Shown: piece by piece, positions 15,816 through 23,747 of the stretch | Numbering within the stretch: position 1 is the stretch's first letter | How the letters are laid out: each line of letters starts with the position of its first letter | Assembly: GCF_036250065.1 (NCBI RefSeq) | Contig: NZ_CP109199.1 | Location: 620,001 to 684,000 of the forward strand | Origin: Micromonospora sp. NBC_01699 | Lineage (GTDB): Bacteria > Actinomycetota > Actinomycetes > Mycobacteriales > Micromonosporaceae | Length of the DNA: 64,000 bases | Direction: 5' to 3' | Notes under the pieces: model-generated | Seen by the model: only the letters and a program-made list of their open reading frames with translations | The model's database searches: none | What the model was told of the DNA's origin: nothing | Translations under genes and position numbers: made by a program

Positions 15816-15827
15816 CTTGGCTAGTCA
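15816..15827. promoter_or_regulatory. GntR operator O3 (inverted copy)
   Basis: A perfect reverse-complement copy (CTTGGCTAGTCA) lies just after the expected transcription start of the rightward operon. Its core centre is 38 bases from that of O2. Confidence 0.72.
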
Positions 15828-15860
15828 GGATAGCCAGGCAGATAGTGGAGGTCTGAGCAG

Positions 15861-16259
15861 ATGGCTCTCAGGGGCGGAACGAGGTTTTCGGTCCGGTGTG
15901 GGGACGTGTTCCCGGCGGGGTGCGCGTTGGTGCCCGAGTCGATGGGCGAGGTGGAGGACTACGACGAGAAGACCGGCAGGCGGTCCCCGGCGAAGGACAA
16001 GGTGACCGGCCAGCGGGTGTGGCAGGTGAAGGTGATGGACCTGGACCCGGAGTTGGGGAAGCGGTCGCGGGAGACGACGGTGAAGATCTCGGCTGACTAC
16101 CCGCCGGCAGCCCCGACCGGTGCCTACTTCGAGCAGGTGGAGTTCGACGGGATGACGGTCACGCCGTACGTGGCCAACAACGGTCGGATGGCGTACTCGC
16201 TGCGGGCGACCGGGATGCGCGCCCCGGCGGGCGTGACCAGCAGTAAGGCGGCGGCGTAG
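15861..16259 (+). CDS. Conserved AICE hypothetical protein (132 aa)
   Basis: This is the first gene of the rightward transfer operon. The soluble 132-residue protein is strand-rich: VFPAGCALVPESMGEVEDYDEK, then RVWQVKVMDLDPELGKRSRETTVKISAD, then FDGMTVTPYVANNGRMAYSLRATGM. That pattern suggests a beta-barrel, perhaps an OB-like nucleic-acid-binding fold (inference). The motif DxETGRRSPAKDKVTGQRVWQV looks like a conserved surface loop. Genes of this kind often sit just before the translocase in AICEs. The ATG at 15861 has GGAGG about ten bases upstream. Confidence 0.75.
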   Translation: MALRGGTRFSVRCGDVFPAGCALVPESMGEVEDYDEKTGRRSPAKDKVTGQRVWQVKVMDLDPELGKRSRETTVKISADYPPAAPTGAYFEQVEFDGMTVTPYVANNGRMAYSLRATGMRAPAGVTSSKAAA

Positions 16260-16272
16260 CCGCATCAGGTAC

Positions 16273-16312
16273 GGGCGGGGCTGTCTGGTCTTGGCGGACG
16301 GCAGCCCCGCCC
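16273..16312 (+). terminator. Hairpin after the 132-aa gene
   Basis: Perfect 11-bp arms (16273-16283 and 16302-16312) are followed by a T/C-rich run. It probably lowers transcription into the translocase gene, giving a graded operon. Confidence 0.65.
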
Positions 16313-16353
16313 TCTGTCTTCCCCTTCCCCCATCTCTGAGGAGAGGTTTCAAC

Positions 16354-16539
16354 GTGTCCAAGCGTAGGCGCCAGCCTGCCCAAAAGCGGGTGCGGTGCGG
16401 CGTGTGCCAGGCAAATTACGACCCGACCAGCGGCGGCACGGATGGCCGTTGCCCGCTCTGCGTGGACCAACTTGTCCTTCCGCTGCCTCCGGTTCGGGAT
16501 GCGTCGGGCCGGTTCGTGTCCCTGCGGGGTGGCCGATGA
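16354..16539 (+). CDS. Small zinc-ribbon protein (61 aa)
   Basis: The GTG at 16354 has AGAGG seven bases upstream and gives a basic N-terminus (VSKRRRQPAQKR). Two CxxC pairs follow (CGVCQANYDPT and CPLCVDQ), which form a likely zinc ribbon. The C-terminus is LPPVRDASGRFVSLRGGR. The ATG of the translocase gene overlaps its stop (ATGA at 16536). It may help the translocase bind DNA, but no function is established. Confidence 0.7.
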   Translation: MSKRRRQPAQKRVRCGVCQANYDPTSGGTDGRCPLCVDQLVLPLPPVRDASGRFVSLRGGR

Positions 16540-18173
16540 TCGGGCGGCGGCCTCGGGGCCAGGTGGTGATGACCACCGGCGGGGACTTCGTGGTGTTCCG
16601 GCCGAAGCGGTTCGAACTGCCCGTCTGGGCGGTAATCCTCGGCCTGCTCGCCCGGTGGACCGGCAAGGCCGTGTGGTGGTGTCTGCGGCACCCGATCGCC
16701 ACCACCTCAACCTGCTTCGTCATCGCGGTCTACATCGACTACGGCTGGTCCGGCCTGCTGGTGCCACTGGTCCTGGCCGGCGCCGGGTCGGCGGTATGGC
16801 GGTGGAAGCACGAACCGTCATGGTGGGCCTGGTTGGCGGGTCCGTTGCTCGGCCGGTTCCGGCAGGCGTTCGTCTACCGGCGGGTCTGGCGTGAGGCCAT
16901 GACGCTGTGCGGGCTGGCCAGCACGTACGACCATCAGACCGTCCTGCCCGAGCTGCTGTCGGTGCGGTCGGACCCCGCCCTCGATGTGCTGACGATCCGG
17001 ATGGTGCGCGGCCAAACCCCGACCGACTTCCAACGGGTGACCGCGAACCTGGCGTACGCGTTCGGCCGGCGATACGTACGGGTGTACTCGGAACGGCCCG
17101 ACGATGCCCCGACCCGTACCGGTCACTGGGCGTGGCTGCTACGGCTCGTCGACCGGATGCGGTTCCGGGACCGCCCGACGGTGATCTACCTGGTCCTGGT
17201 GCGTACGGACGCGCTGCGGACGATCGTGCCGCCGTTCCCCGTCCCGGCGGTGCCGGACTTCACCGCGCTGCCGCTGGCCCGTCGGGAAGACCTGCGTACC
17301 TGGTGCCTGCATCTGCTCGCCACTCACGTCCTGGTCGGCGGCGCCACCCGACGAGGTAAGGGCTCGGTGCTCTGGTCCCTCGTCCGTTCCCTCGCCGGCG
17401 GGGTCGCCTCCGGGCTGGTTCGGCTGTGGGTGATCGACCCAAAGGGCGGGATGGAGTTCGCGCTCGGACGGCCGATGTTCGCCCGGTTCGCCTGCAAGTC
17501 CTTCGAAGCCATGGCAGACCTGCTCGACGAAGCCGTAGCCGTGATGCGCGAGCGACAGACCCGGTTGGCGGGCAACGTCCGGGTGCACACCTCGACTGTG
17601 GAAGACCCCCTGGTCGTGGTGGTCATCGACGAAATGGCGGCACTGACCGCGTACCTGCAAGACGGTGACCTGCGTAAGCGGATCGCGGCCTCGCTGGGGA
17701 TGCTCCTGTCACAGGGTGCCGGCGTCGGGCTCCTGGTCGTGGCCGCGTTGCAGGACCCACGCAAAGAGGTGCTGCCGTTCCGGGACCTGTTCCCGACCCG
17801 GATCGCGCTCGGCCTGACCGAAAAATCCCAAGTGGACATGATCCTCGGTGACGGTGCACGCGACCGGGGAGCACTCGCTGACCAGATGCCGCGCTGGGCG
17901 AAGGGTGTCGGCTACGTCATCCTCGACGGCACCCCGGAACCGATGCGGGTCCGCTTCTCCTACCTGACCGACGAGCAGATCCGGGACATGGCACGGGAGT
18001 ACCCGGCCCCCGCCGATGCGGCGGACATCCTCGCCCAGGTCGGCCGCGAAACCGCCACCGAGCCTCTCCGCGTCCCGCTGCCCCGGCGGCCGGCGGCCGG
18101 GCCACTCATCCCGGACACCTTGCTGAACCTCCTCAACCGCGACACCGACAAGCGGGGAGGTGAGCTGCGGTGA
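16536..18173 (+). CDS. FtsK/SpoIIIE-type conjugative DNA translocase (TraSA-like)
   Basis: This is the transfer protein of the AICE, a hexameric motor that moves double-stranded DNA into the recipient. The 545-residue protein has two to three N-terminal membrane helices (about 27-47, 53-67, 70-87), then a cytoplasmic ATPase. The Walker A motif is GGATRRGKGS (268-277) and the Walker B motif is LVVVVIDEM (359-367). The sensor region GVGLLVVAALQDPRKEVL follows. The C-terminus (from about 475) probably holds the DNA-recognition wing. The ATG at 16536 overlaps the zinc-ribbon stop. The upstream open frame to 16395 is a shadow of that gene. Confidence 0.93.
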   Translation: MIGRRPRGQVVMTTGGDFVVFRPKRFELPVWAVILGLLARWTGKAVWWCLRHPIATTSTCFVIAVYIDYGWSGLLVPLVLAGAGSAVWRWKHEPSWWAWLAGPLLGRFRQAFVYRRVWREAMTLCGLASTYDHQTVLPELLSVRSDPALDVLTIRMVRGQTPTDFQRVTANLAYAFGRRYVRVYSERPDDAPTRTGHWAWLLRLVDRMRFRDRPTVIYLVLVRTDALRTIVPPFPVPAVPDFTALPLARREDLRTWCLHLLATHVLVGGATRRGKGSVLWSLVRSLAGGVASGLVRLWVIDPKGGMEFALGRPMFARFACKSFEAMADLLDEAVAVMRERQTRLAGNVRVHTSTVEDPLVVVVIDEMAALTAYLQDGDLRKRIAASLGMLLSQGAGVGLLVVAALQDPRKEVLPFRDLFPTRIALGLTEKSQVDMILGDGARDRGALADQMPRWAKGVGYVILDGTPEPMRVRFSYLTDEQIRDMAREYPAPADAADILAQVGRETATEPLRVPLPRRPAAGPLIPDTLLNLLNRDTDKRGGELR

Positions 18174-18433
18174 CCACCACCCCGAATGCCCGGCGCTTCT
18201 ACCGGCTCCGCGCACCCAACGGCACCGCCCCGGACACCGCCGTCTCCGTACGCGTCGACCCCGACCGGCCCGACCCTTACCCCGTCTACCTCGCCGTCGG
18301 CGGCGGCCGGCGACGCATGTACCTCACCGCCGACGAAGCGTGGACCCTCTGGCGCTGCCTCTCCGAAGCCGTCGTCACCCTCGGCGACCCACCCGACAAC
18401 ATCCACACCACCATCCGACCGGCCGGGAGGTAA
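18170..18433 (+). CDS. Small AICE protein (87 aa), Spd-like position
   Basis: The GTG at 18170 overlaps the translocase stop as GTGA, with GGGGAGG upstream. The product is soluble, 87 residues, with strands around SVRVDPDRPDPYPVYLAV and RRRMYLTADEAWTLWRCLSEAVVTLG. Small genes in this position in pSAM2-type elements act in spread of the element through the mycelium (Spd proteins). No sequence signature confirms that here. Confidence 0.72.
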   Translation: MTTTPNARRFYRLRAPNGTAPDTAVSVRVDPDRPDPYPVYLAVGGGRRRMYLTADEAWTLWRCLSEAVVTLGDPPDNIHTTIRPAGR

Positions 18434-18439
18434 CCAGCC

Positions 18440-18640
18440 ATGACACCCCTCAACCGACTCCCGTACCTGGTCAACCTGATGCGCCGGCCGCTGCGAATCC
18501 GGCTCGTCGGCCCACCCGACCAGGCTGCCGCCGCGCTCCAGGGCATCGCCCACCTGGTCCTCCGGCGCCGGGATATGAACGGCCGACGTATCCGCATCCA
18601 CATCACCATCCGCACTCGCCCCACCGGCGGTGACCGATGA
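18440..18640 (+). CDS. Small AICE protein (66 aa)
   Basis: The ATG at 18440 has GGGAGG about 11 bases upstream. The product is strongly basic (MRRPLRIRLVGPP, LRRRDMNGRRIRIHITIRTRP) with a central alanine-rich helix. It is not recognised and may bind DNA or RNA. Its stop overlaps the start of the DUF2637 gene (ATGA at 18637), so it belongs to the same operon. Confidence 0.65.
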   Translation: MTPLNRLPYLVNLMRRPLRIRLVGPPDQAAAALQGIAHLVLRRRDMNGRRIRIHITIRTRPTGGDR

Positions 18641-19212
18641 TCCGCCAACGCGCAGAGAACGCGGTGAAGGTGCTGATCCTGCTCGCCATCGGCGGGATGG
18701 CTGGGGCTGCTGCCTTCACCCACGTACATGACCTGACCGTCGCCCACGGCCAGCCCAACTGGATCGGCTGGGCCAACGCCGTAGCGGTCGAACTCATGGC
18801 CATCTACCTCGGACTGGAAATCCGATCCCGGCGTCGCAACGGTCGGCCGGTCGGGTTCGTCGGCGTCCTCCTCGTCGCCTTCTCCCTGCTCTCCCTCGCC
18901 GCCCAGGTCGCCGAAGCCGAACCCACCGTCTGGGGATGGATCGTCGCCGCCGTCCCGTCCCTCGCCTTCCTCGCCCTGGTCAAGGTCGTCCTGTCCAGCG
19001 CTCCCGCTGCACCCGTCGGCGCCGACGATGAGGACCTGGCCGCCGTCGACGAACCCGAACCAGAACCGGTCACAGCCGACCCCGAACCGGTACGGGAACC
19101 GGTCGTCTACACGCGCGTACCCACGCCGCCCCGCCTCGGACCATCGGCGGTCCTGCCACCGCTTGGTGTAGTGCATCCGAGTCGAGCAGGCGTTGCCGGA
19201 GGTGCCCGATGA
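18637..19212 (+). CDS. DUF2637 membrane protein of the spread/transfer module
   Basis: The 191-residue protein has four membrane helices (about 10-29, 42-62, 72-92, 96-118), with the family motif FTHVHDLTVAHGQPNWIGWANAVAVELMA between helices 1 and 2. The tail after residue 120 is acidic and proline-rich (EPEPEPVTADPEPVREPV). DUF2637 proteins sit next to the translocase and rep genes of most AICEs and are thought to form part of the transfer or spread apparatus in the membrane. The role is inferred from context. Confidence 0.85.
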   Translation: MIRQRAENAVKVLILLAIGGMAGAAAFTHVHDLTVAHGQPNWIGWANAVAVELMAIYLGLEIRSRRRNGRPVGFVGVLLVAFSLLSLAAQVAEAEPTVWGWIVAAVPSLAFLALVKVVLSSAPAAPVGADDEDLAAVDEPEPEPVTADPEPVREPVVYTRVPTPPRLGPSAVLPPLGVVHPSRAGVAGGAR

Positions 19213-19235
19213 CCGGACCCACCTCGACGAGTCGG

Positions 19236-19595
19236 CTAGCGGAACTCGTGTACGACTTCGATCGGTCCGACGATGTGCGAGTTGAACTCGTCCAGATCCT
19301 CGGACGGAACCCACAGCATGGGCGTGGTGGAGCCGCCGAACGTCCGAGTCGAGTAGTGGCTCAAAAACGCCTGCTCCACTTGAAAGCGGGTCACGTAACT
19401 AACCCCCTGATCGGGCCGGTCATAGCGCCAATTTCGGGAGATCAAGATCGCGGAGTCCTCATCGAGGAACGGATAGAACCAGGGCCGGTCCGGCGAGAGC
19501 GGCGGCCACTTTCGCCACCCCGACTCGCGGATCAGGTCGAGTTCTTCCGGCCTGGTCGGGCGCCAGAGCACCGTAGCTTCGTCACCGCTGTTCAT
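19236..19595 (-). CDS. Antisense hypothetical protein between the transfer and replication genes
   Basis: This is the only minus-strand gene inside the core of the element. The ATG at 19595 has GAGG five bases upstream; the frame is open further, to 19661. The 119-residue product begins MNSGDEATVLWRPTRPEELDLIRESGW and ends WVPSEDLDEFNSHIVGPIEVVHEF, with GVSYVTRFQVEQAFLSHY in the middle. It resembles small Streptomyces proteins sometimes labelled ADP-ribosylation/crystallin J1, a label recalled from memory and not a proven activity. It looks like a later insertion between the DUF2637 and rep genes. Confidence 0.72.
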   Translation of the reverse strand: MNSGDEATVLWRPTRPEELDLIRESGWRKWPPLSPDRPWFYPFLDEDSAILISRNWRYDRPDQGVSYVTRFQVEQAFLSHYSTRTFGGSTTPMLWVPSEDLDEFNSHIVGPIEVVHEFR

Positions 19596-19681
19596 ACCGA
19601 CCTCGCCGCTCGGGTTCCCCGACCGTACCGGCGGACCAGCCACCGATACCACCGCACTCACTCTCTGATCGGAGTGAGCCG

Positions 19682-21433
19682 ATGACCATCCCTACCCTGC
19701 CCGGCCTCGAACCGGTAACTCCCGAACCTCTCCGACCCGGATCACGGGCGGCCCGGATGGCGCTCCCTCGCTCCATCGACGTACTCCGGGACATCGCCAC
19801 CGAATACGGCGTCTGCATCCGACCGCTTCCCATGCGCCGAACCGACCTCGACACCGGACTGACCGAGGTCATCGACCTCCCGTGCGGGGCGACCCGTGAG
19901 GACAACTGCCCGCCGTGCGCGAAGAAGAACCGGCGGCTGCGGCAGGCGCAGATCCGGGAAGGCTGGCACCGTTCCGACGAACCCCTACCCCCACCGGAAC
20001 CCGCGACGGAGGAACAGAAGGCGCTGATCGTGCTGCGGGCGCACTACGAGTTTGCCCGGGACGAAGCCGTCCGCTCGTCTCAGTGGGACCAGGTCGCCGA
20101 CCTCGATGAAGCGATCCAAGAGGTAGAAGAGGCCATCGTGGCGGAAGGACTACGCGGCCGAGTCGGACCACCGCATCACGTTGACGGTGACGACCAGGCC
20201 GACGACGACAACGGCCCTCGGCGGAAGCGTTCGACCAGGCGGCGGCAGGACGCACCCGACCTACCCCGCCGCAAGGTCGAAGCACGAACGGTCGGCAAGA
20301 CGTACAAGGCACCGGACGGCAGCACCTACCAGCCGTCGATGTGGCTGACGCTCACCCTCGACTCCTACGGCCCGGTCCTCTCCGACGGCACCCCCGTGAA
20401 CCCCGACCGGTACGACTACCGCCGAGCAGCGTGGGATGCGGTCCACTTCCCCCGACTGCTCGACCGGTTCTGGCAGAACCTCCGTCGTTGCGAGGGCTGG
20501 AACGTCCAGTACGCCGGCTGCGTCGAGCCGCAACGGCGCCTCGCCCCACACGCCCACTTCGCCATCCGGGGAACCATCCCGCGCGACATCCTCCGCACCG
20601 TGGCGGCGGCGACGTACCACCAAGTGTGGTGGCCGAGCGTGGACGTACAGGTCTACCACCGCAACCGGCTCCCCATCTGGGACGAGCAAGCCTCGGCCTG
20701 GGTCGACCCGGATACCCGGCAACCGCTGACCACCTGGACCGAAGCCCTCGACACGATCGACCAGGACGAAGAAGCCGAACCCGTACACGTCGTCCGCTTC
20801 GGCGCCCAGGTCGACGCACGCGGCGTCATGCCCGGCACCGCCGACGCCGAACGCACCATCCGGTACGTCACGAAGTACATCACCAAAGCCACCGGCGACT
20901 GCCACAAGATCACCACCGACCGACAGCAACGCCACCTCGACCGGCTCTGGCGCCAACTCCAGATCACACCCTGCACCGACCGATGCCCCAACTGGCTCCT
21001 CTACGGCGTCCAGCCAAAGAAGGCACACGCCAAGCTCAAGCCCGGCCGCTGCAAAGGCAAGGTCCACCAACGGGAAACCCTCGGCATCGGCGGCCGGCGC
21101 ATCCTCGTCTCCCGCGACTGGTCCGGGAAGACCCTCGCCGACCACAAGTACGACGCCCGCGCATGGGTGAAAGCACTCCTCGGCGTCACCACCGACCTCG
21201 CCGGGGTCGAGCACGCGCAGGGCGCCACCGTCGAACGGGTCCGGCACGCGTGGGAACTCGCCCGACCACACGACCCCGACGTGACACCTCTCGCCCACCG
21301 GCTCATGCGCTCCATCTCCGAACGCGCCCGGTGGCGCTCCGAACTCCTCGCGGCCAAGGACCGAGCAGCCCAGCAGCCGATCTCAGATCTCTCGGCAACT
21401 GGCAACGCCACCACCACCGGGGAGGAACTGTGA
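19682..21433 (+). CDS. Rolling-circle replication initiator (RepSA-like)
   Basis: The 583-residue protein is an HUH-type endonuclease that nicks the excised circle and starts rolling-circle replication. An N-terminal cysteine cluster (CGATREDNCPPC, about 68-79) may bind zinc. The metal-binding HUH-like motif is PHAHFAIRG, with His290 and His292. Candidate catalytic tyrosines are Tyr395 and Tyr399 in RYVTKYITKATGDC. A highly charged linker lies at 165-205. The ATG at 19682 has CGGAG about eight bases upstream. It is followed by xis and int, the standard AICE order. Confidence 0.92.
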   Translation: MTIPTLPGLEPVTPEPLRPGSRAARMALPRSIDVLRDIATEYGVCIRPLPMRRTDLDTGLTEVIDLPCGATREDNCPPCAKKNRRLRQAQIREGWHRSDEPLPPPEPATEEQKALIVLRAHYEFARDEAVRSSQWDQVADLDEAIQEVEEAIVAEGLRGRVGPPHHVDGDDQADDDNGPRRKRSTRRRQDAPDLPRRKVEARTVGKTYKAPDGSTYQPSMWLTLTLDSYGPVLSDGTPVNPDRYDYRRAAWDAVHFPRLLDRFWQNLRRCEGWNVQYAGCVEPQRRLAPHAHFAIRGTIPRDILRTVAAATYHQVWWPSVDVQVYHRNRLPIWDEQASAWVDPDTRQPLTTWTEALDTIDQDEEAEPVHVVRFGAQVDARGVMPGTADAERTIRYVTKYITKATGDCHKITTDRQQRHLDRLWRQLQITPCTDRCPNWLLYGVQPKKAHAKLKPGRCKGKVHQRETLGIGGRRILVSRDWSGKTLADHKYDARAWVKALLGVTTDLAGVEHAQGATVERVRHAWELARPHDPDVTPLAHRLMRSISERARWRSELLAAKDRAAQQPISDLSATGNATTTGEEL

Positions 21434-21618
21434 AGGGCGACGAGCTGCTGACCGTGCCCGAGGTCCTGGCGGAACTCCGGGTTCCCCGCTCGACCTGGTA
21501 CTACTGGCGGCAGGTTGGCAAGGGGCCACGGGTGATCAAGCTTCCGAACGGGGAGCTTCGCGTACGCCGTTCCGCGCTGGGCCAGTGGCTCGGTGCGCTG
21601 GAGTGCGATGCCGCGTGA
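21430..21618 (+). CDS. xis: Excisionase, AlpA/MerR-type helix-turn-helix (Xis)
   Basis: The 62-residue protein begins at GTG 21430 (GTGA overlap with rep, GGAGGA upstream). It is a small winged helix protein: [49 protein letters not shown], a typical excisionase layout. It directs the integrase toward excision. The stop overlaps the int GTG, so rep, xis and int are translationally coupled. Confidence 0.9.
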   Translation: MKGDELLTVPEVLAELRVPRSTWYYWRQVGKGPRVIKLPNGELRVRRSALGQWLGALECDAA

Positions 21619-23051
21619 ACAGCTACGAGATCCAGATCTGGGAGATCACCAAACGGGCAGACCGGAAGGCCCGTCCCTGGCGGGTCCGCTGGGCAGTAGG
21701 CGGTGTGCGGTTCGAAGAGTTGTTCCGATCGAAGGCGCTGGCCAACTCGTTCCGCTCTGAGCTGGTCAAGGCATCCAACGCGGGGGAGCCGTTCGACACC
21801 ACCACAGGACGCCCGGCCTCGGAGTCACGGACGATGAACCAAACCACCTGGTACGCGCACAGCCGCGACTACATCCAGATGAAGTGGCCCCGAGCGGCGG
21901 CCAAAACCCGGCGCTCGATCGTCGAAGCGTTGACTCCGATCGCCATGACCCTCACCTACCCGACGAAGCGGGGCCGTCCTGCCGATCAGGTGCTACGTGA
22001 AGCGCTGTACCTCTACGGCTTCAACCCGCGTCGCTGGTCGGATGAGATCCCGGACGCGTACGCGGCGGCGCTGACCTGGTTGGAAGGGGCGTCCCTGCCG
22101 GTCGTCGAGCTGGACTCTCCGCCGATGATCCGCCGTGTCCTGGACAGTCTTTGCGTACGGCTGGACGGCAAGTCCGCCGCTGCCTCGACCGTCCAGCGGA
22201 AGCGGGCCACCTTCTATAACGCGCTCGGCTACGCGGTAGAGCGGGAGCTGTTGGCCTCGAACCCGGTTGATCGGGTGCAGTGGACGGCTCCCGAGGTGGC
22301 CCAGGCCATCGACCGGCGGGTGGTCGCGAACCCGGTTCAGGTTGCGGCCCTCCTGGAAGCCGTGGAATCTCTCGGCAACCGGGCGGACCGGGTCACAGCG
22401 TTCTTCGGCTGTCTCTACTACGCCGGGATGCGGCCCTCGGAAGCGGCGGACCTACGGCGGGACGACTGTGATCTACCGGGGCACTGCCCCGACTGTGAGA
22501 GCGACTTCGACGATTTGGCGGCGGTCCAATCGTCGGCATCCTGCGACCACGAGAAGATCGAACCTCGCTGGGGTCGACTGGTGCTCGCCGGGACCGCGCC
22601 GCGTGCCGGCACCCACTGGACCGATGACGGCCAGGCGCACGAGCAGCGGGGCCTCAAGCATCGGGCACGCAAAGAGACACGTACCGTCCCGATCCCGCCC
22701 CAACTGGTCGAGTTGCTGGCGAAGCATGTCAAGACGTACGGCGTTGCTCCGGACGGTCGGTTCTTCCGAGGTCTGCACGGCGGGCCGCTCTCCGAGTCGG
22801 TCTACGACCGGTGGTGGAAGCTCGCCCGCCAACAGGCGTTGACGGAACCACAGGTCGCGTCGCCTCTGGTCCGGCGCCCCTATGACCTACGTCATGCGGC
22901 GGCCTCGCTCTGGCTCAACGCTGGAGTGCCGGCGACGGAGGTTGCCCGACGGCTGGGTCACGGCGTCGCCGTACTGCTCCGGGTCTACGCCAACTGCATC
23001 GACGGGGGAGAGGGCACCGTAAATGACAAGATCGGTGGCGCGCTTCAATGA
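21615..23051 (+). CDS. int: Tyrosine-family site-specific integrase
   Basis: The 478-residue enzyme recombines attP with tRNA-Tyr. The catalytic residues are Arg273 (YYAGMRPSEAADL), Arg426 (RPYDLRHAAASLW, with Tyr423 where many relatives have His), His449 (RRLGHG) and the nucleophile Tyr458 (RVYANCIDG). The N-terminal 160 residues are the arm- and core-binding part. Inside the catalytic domain an extra segment at about 285-312 has Cys285, His290, Cys291, Cys294, Cys310 and His312, which could bind zinc. It starts with a GTGA overlap on xis; the longer frame to 21585 is a shadow. It lies close to attR. Confidence 0.95.
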   Translation: MNSYEIQIWEITKRADRKARPWRVRWAVGGVRFEELFRSKALANSFRSELVKASNAGEPFDTTTGRPASESRTMNQTTWYAHSRDYIQMKWPRAAAKTRRSIVEALTPIAMTLTYPTKRGRPADQVLREALYLYGFNPRRWSDEIPDAYAAALTWLEGASLPVVELDSPPMIRRVLDSLCVRLDGKSAAASTVQRKRATFYNALGYAVERELLASNPVDRVQWTAPEVAQAIDRRVVANPVQVAALLEAVESLGNRADRVTAFFGCLYYAGMRPSEAADLRRDDCDLPGHCPDCESDFDDLAAVQSSASCDHEKIEPRWGRLVLAGTAPRAGTHWTDDGQAHEQRGLKHRARKETRTVPIPPQLVELLAKHVKTYGVAPDGRFFRGLHGGPLSESVYDRWWKLARQQALTEPQVASPLVRRPYDLRHAAASLWLNAGVPATEVARRLGHGVAVLLRVYANCIDGGEGTVNDKIGGALQ

Positions 23052-23531
23052 CTCCATGTCGCTCGCTATGTCACACTGCGTACGTGGCATGGGGCCCCAG
23101 CTATCGAGGCCGGATACTTCCGGCCGTCTTGGCTGGCTGTGCTGCGGGGACGGCTTCGGTAGCCGGTTTCTCGGAGAGCCCATCTCGGCTTCAACTCGTG
23201 ATGGGCGCTAGCTCGGCTCTCCTGGCGGCGTTGGGCGTGCTGGCTCAACCGCAGGGAGTGGGGCATGAGTCGAGTTTGGCTTTAAAAAAAATCTTGAAGC
23301 TTGGAATGATACCGGCGGGCATCTTTCCTAGATTGACAACACTCGCTAGTTAGCGAGGGTTGGCCGGCTTCGGTGGAGCATCAGGGGCCTCGGCTCGCGG
23401 TCGCGGCCTTAGGTCTGCGGCTCGGCCTTCCCACGTCGTGGGCGATGAGTGGGCAGCGGGCTCGTGGGGGTTCGGCGCCTCAGGTGAAGGGGCAGGTCAA
23501 CGGCTGGATGAGGGGCAAGATCGTGGACGCC
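23052..23531. other. Right end of the element, non-coding
   Basis: No gene is called between int and attR. The stretch includes a run of eight adenines with flanking AT-rich DNA near 23281-23340 (rare in this genome) and a perfect palindrome at 23342-23357. These are plausible sites for integrase, excisionase or host factor binding. Confidence 0.5.
23342..23357. repeat. Perfect 7-bp-arm palindrome near attR
   Basis: CTCGCTA (23342-23348) pairs with TAGCGAG (23351-23357) around a two-base centre. It could be a terminator for int or a recombination protein site. Confidence 0.5.
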
Positions 23532-23590
23532 CTGTAAATCCGTCGCGAAAGCTTCGAAGGTTCGAATCCTTCACCCGCCACCAGGTGCGG
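23532..23590 (+). repeat. attR, 59-bp direct repeat (tRNA-Tyr 3' part)
   Basis: This is the second perfect copy of 8812-8870. It contains the original 3' half of tRNA-Tyr from the anticodon arm to CCA but no 5' half, so it makes no tRNA. Confidence 0.95.
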
Positions 23591-23593
23591 AAA

Positions 23594-23629
23594 CGGCCTC
23601 CGGCCAGCAGAGATGCTGACCGGAGGCCG
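23594..23629 (+). terminator. Original chromosomal tRNA-Tyr terminator, now stranded behind attR
   Basis: A perfect 10-bp stem (23594-23603 with 23620-23629) contains the loop core CCAGCAGAGATGC and is followed by TCTTCTTT. The loop matches the hairpin at attL while the stem sequence differs. Confidence 0.8.
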
Positions 23630-23747
23630 TCTTCTTTGTCCCGTGCCGTCCCCGCAGTCCCCTCCCGTCCCAGGAGACCTCGCTGACCTGCACCCGTACG
23701 GACGGCACCGCTGGGAAACGTCGGTGGGACGTGGCACCATCACCCGG

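Larger units (their letters stand above)
8812..23590 (+). mobile_element. Actinomycete integrative and conjugative element (pSAM2-like AICE) in tRNA-Tyr
   Basis: The element is bounded by perfect 59-bp att repeats overlapping tRNA-Tyr. It holds the full set expected of an AICE: tyrosine integrase and excisionase next to attR, rolling-circle initiator RepSA, one FtsK/SpoIIIE-type double-stranded-DNA translocase, Spd-like small proteins, a DUF2637 membrane protein, a GntR repressor and a regulator/NUDIX pair. No type IV secretion genes are present, as expected for AICE transfer of double-stranded DNA. The core genes all look intact, so the element may be able to excise. Its left end (about 8911-12650) carries cargo that is clearly less GC-rich than the host. 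Confidence 0.93.

Noticed and set aside
19209-19685. A 158-codon plus-strand frame between the DUF2637 and rep genes
   Set aside because: It runs opposite the better-supported gene at 19236-19595 and has the composition of a shadow frame.
20341-21618. A 425-codon plus-strand frame overlapping rep and xis
   Set aside because: Only its last part is a real gene (xis). The rest is an Arg/Pro-rich shadow of rep.
23532-23583. A second tRNA-Tyr gene near 23532
   Set aside because: Only the 3' part from the anticodon arm is present; it is attR and cannot form a tRNA.
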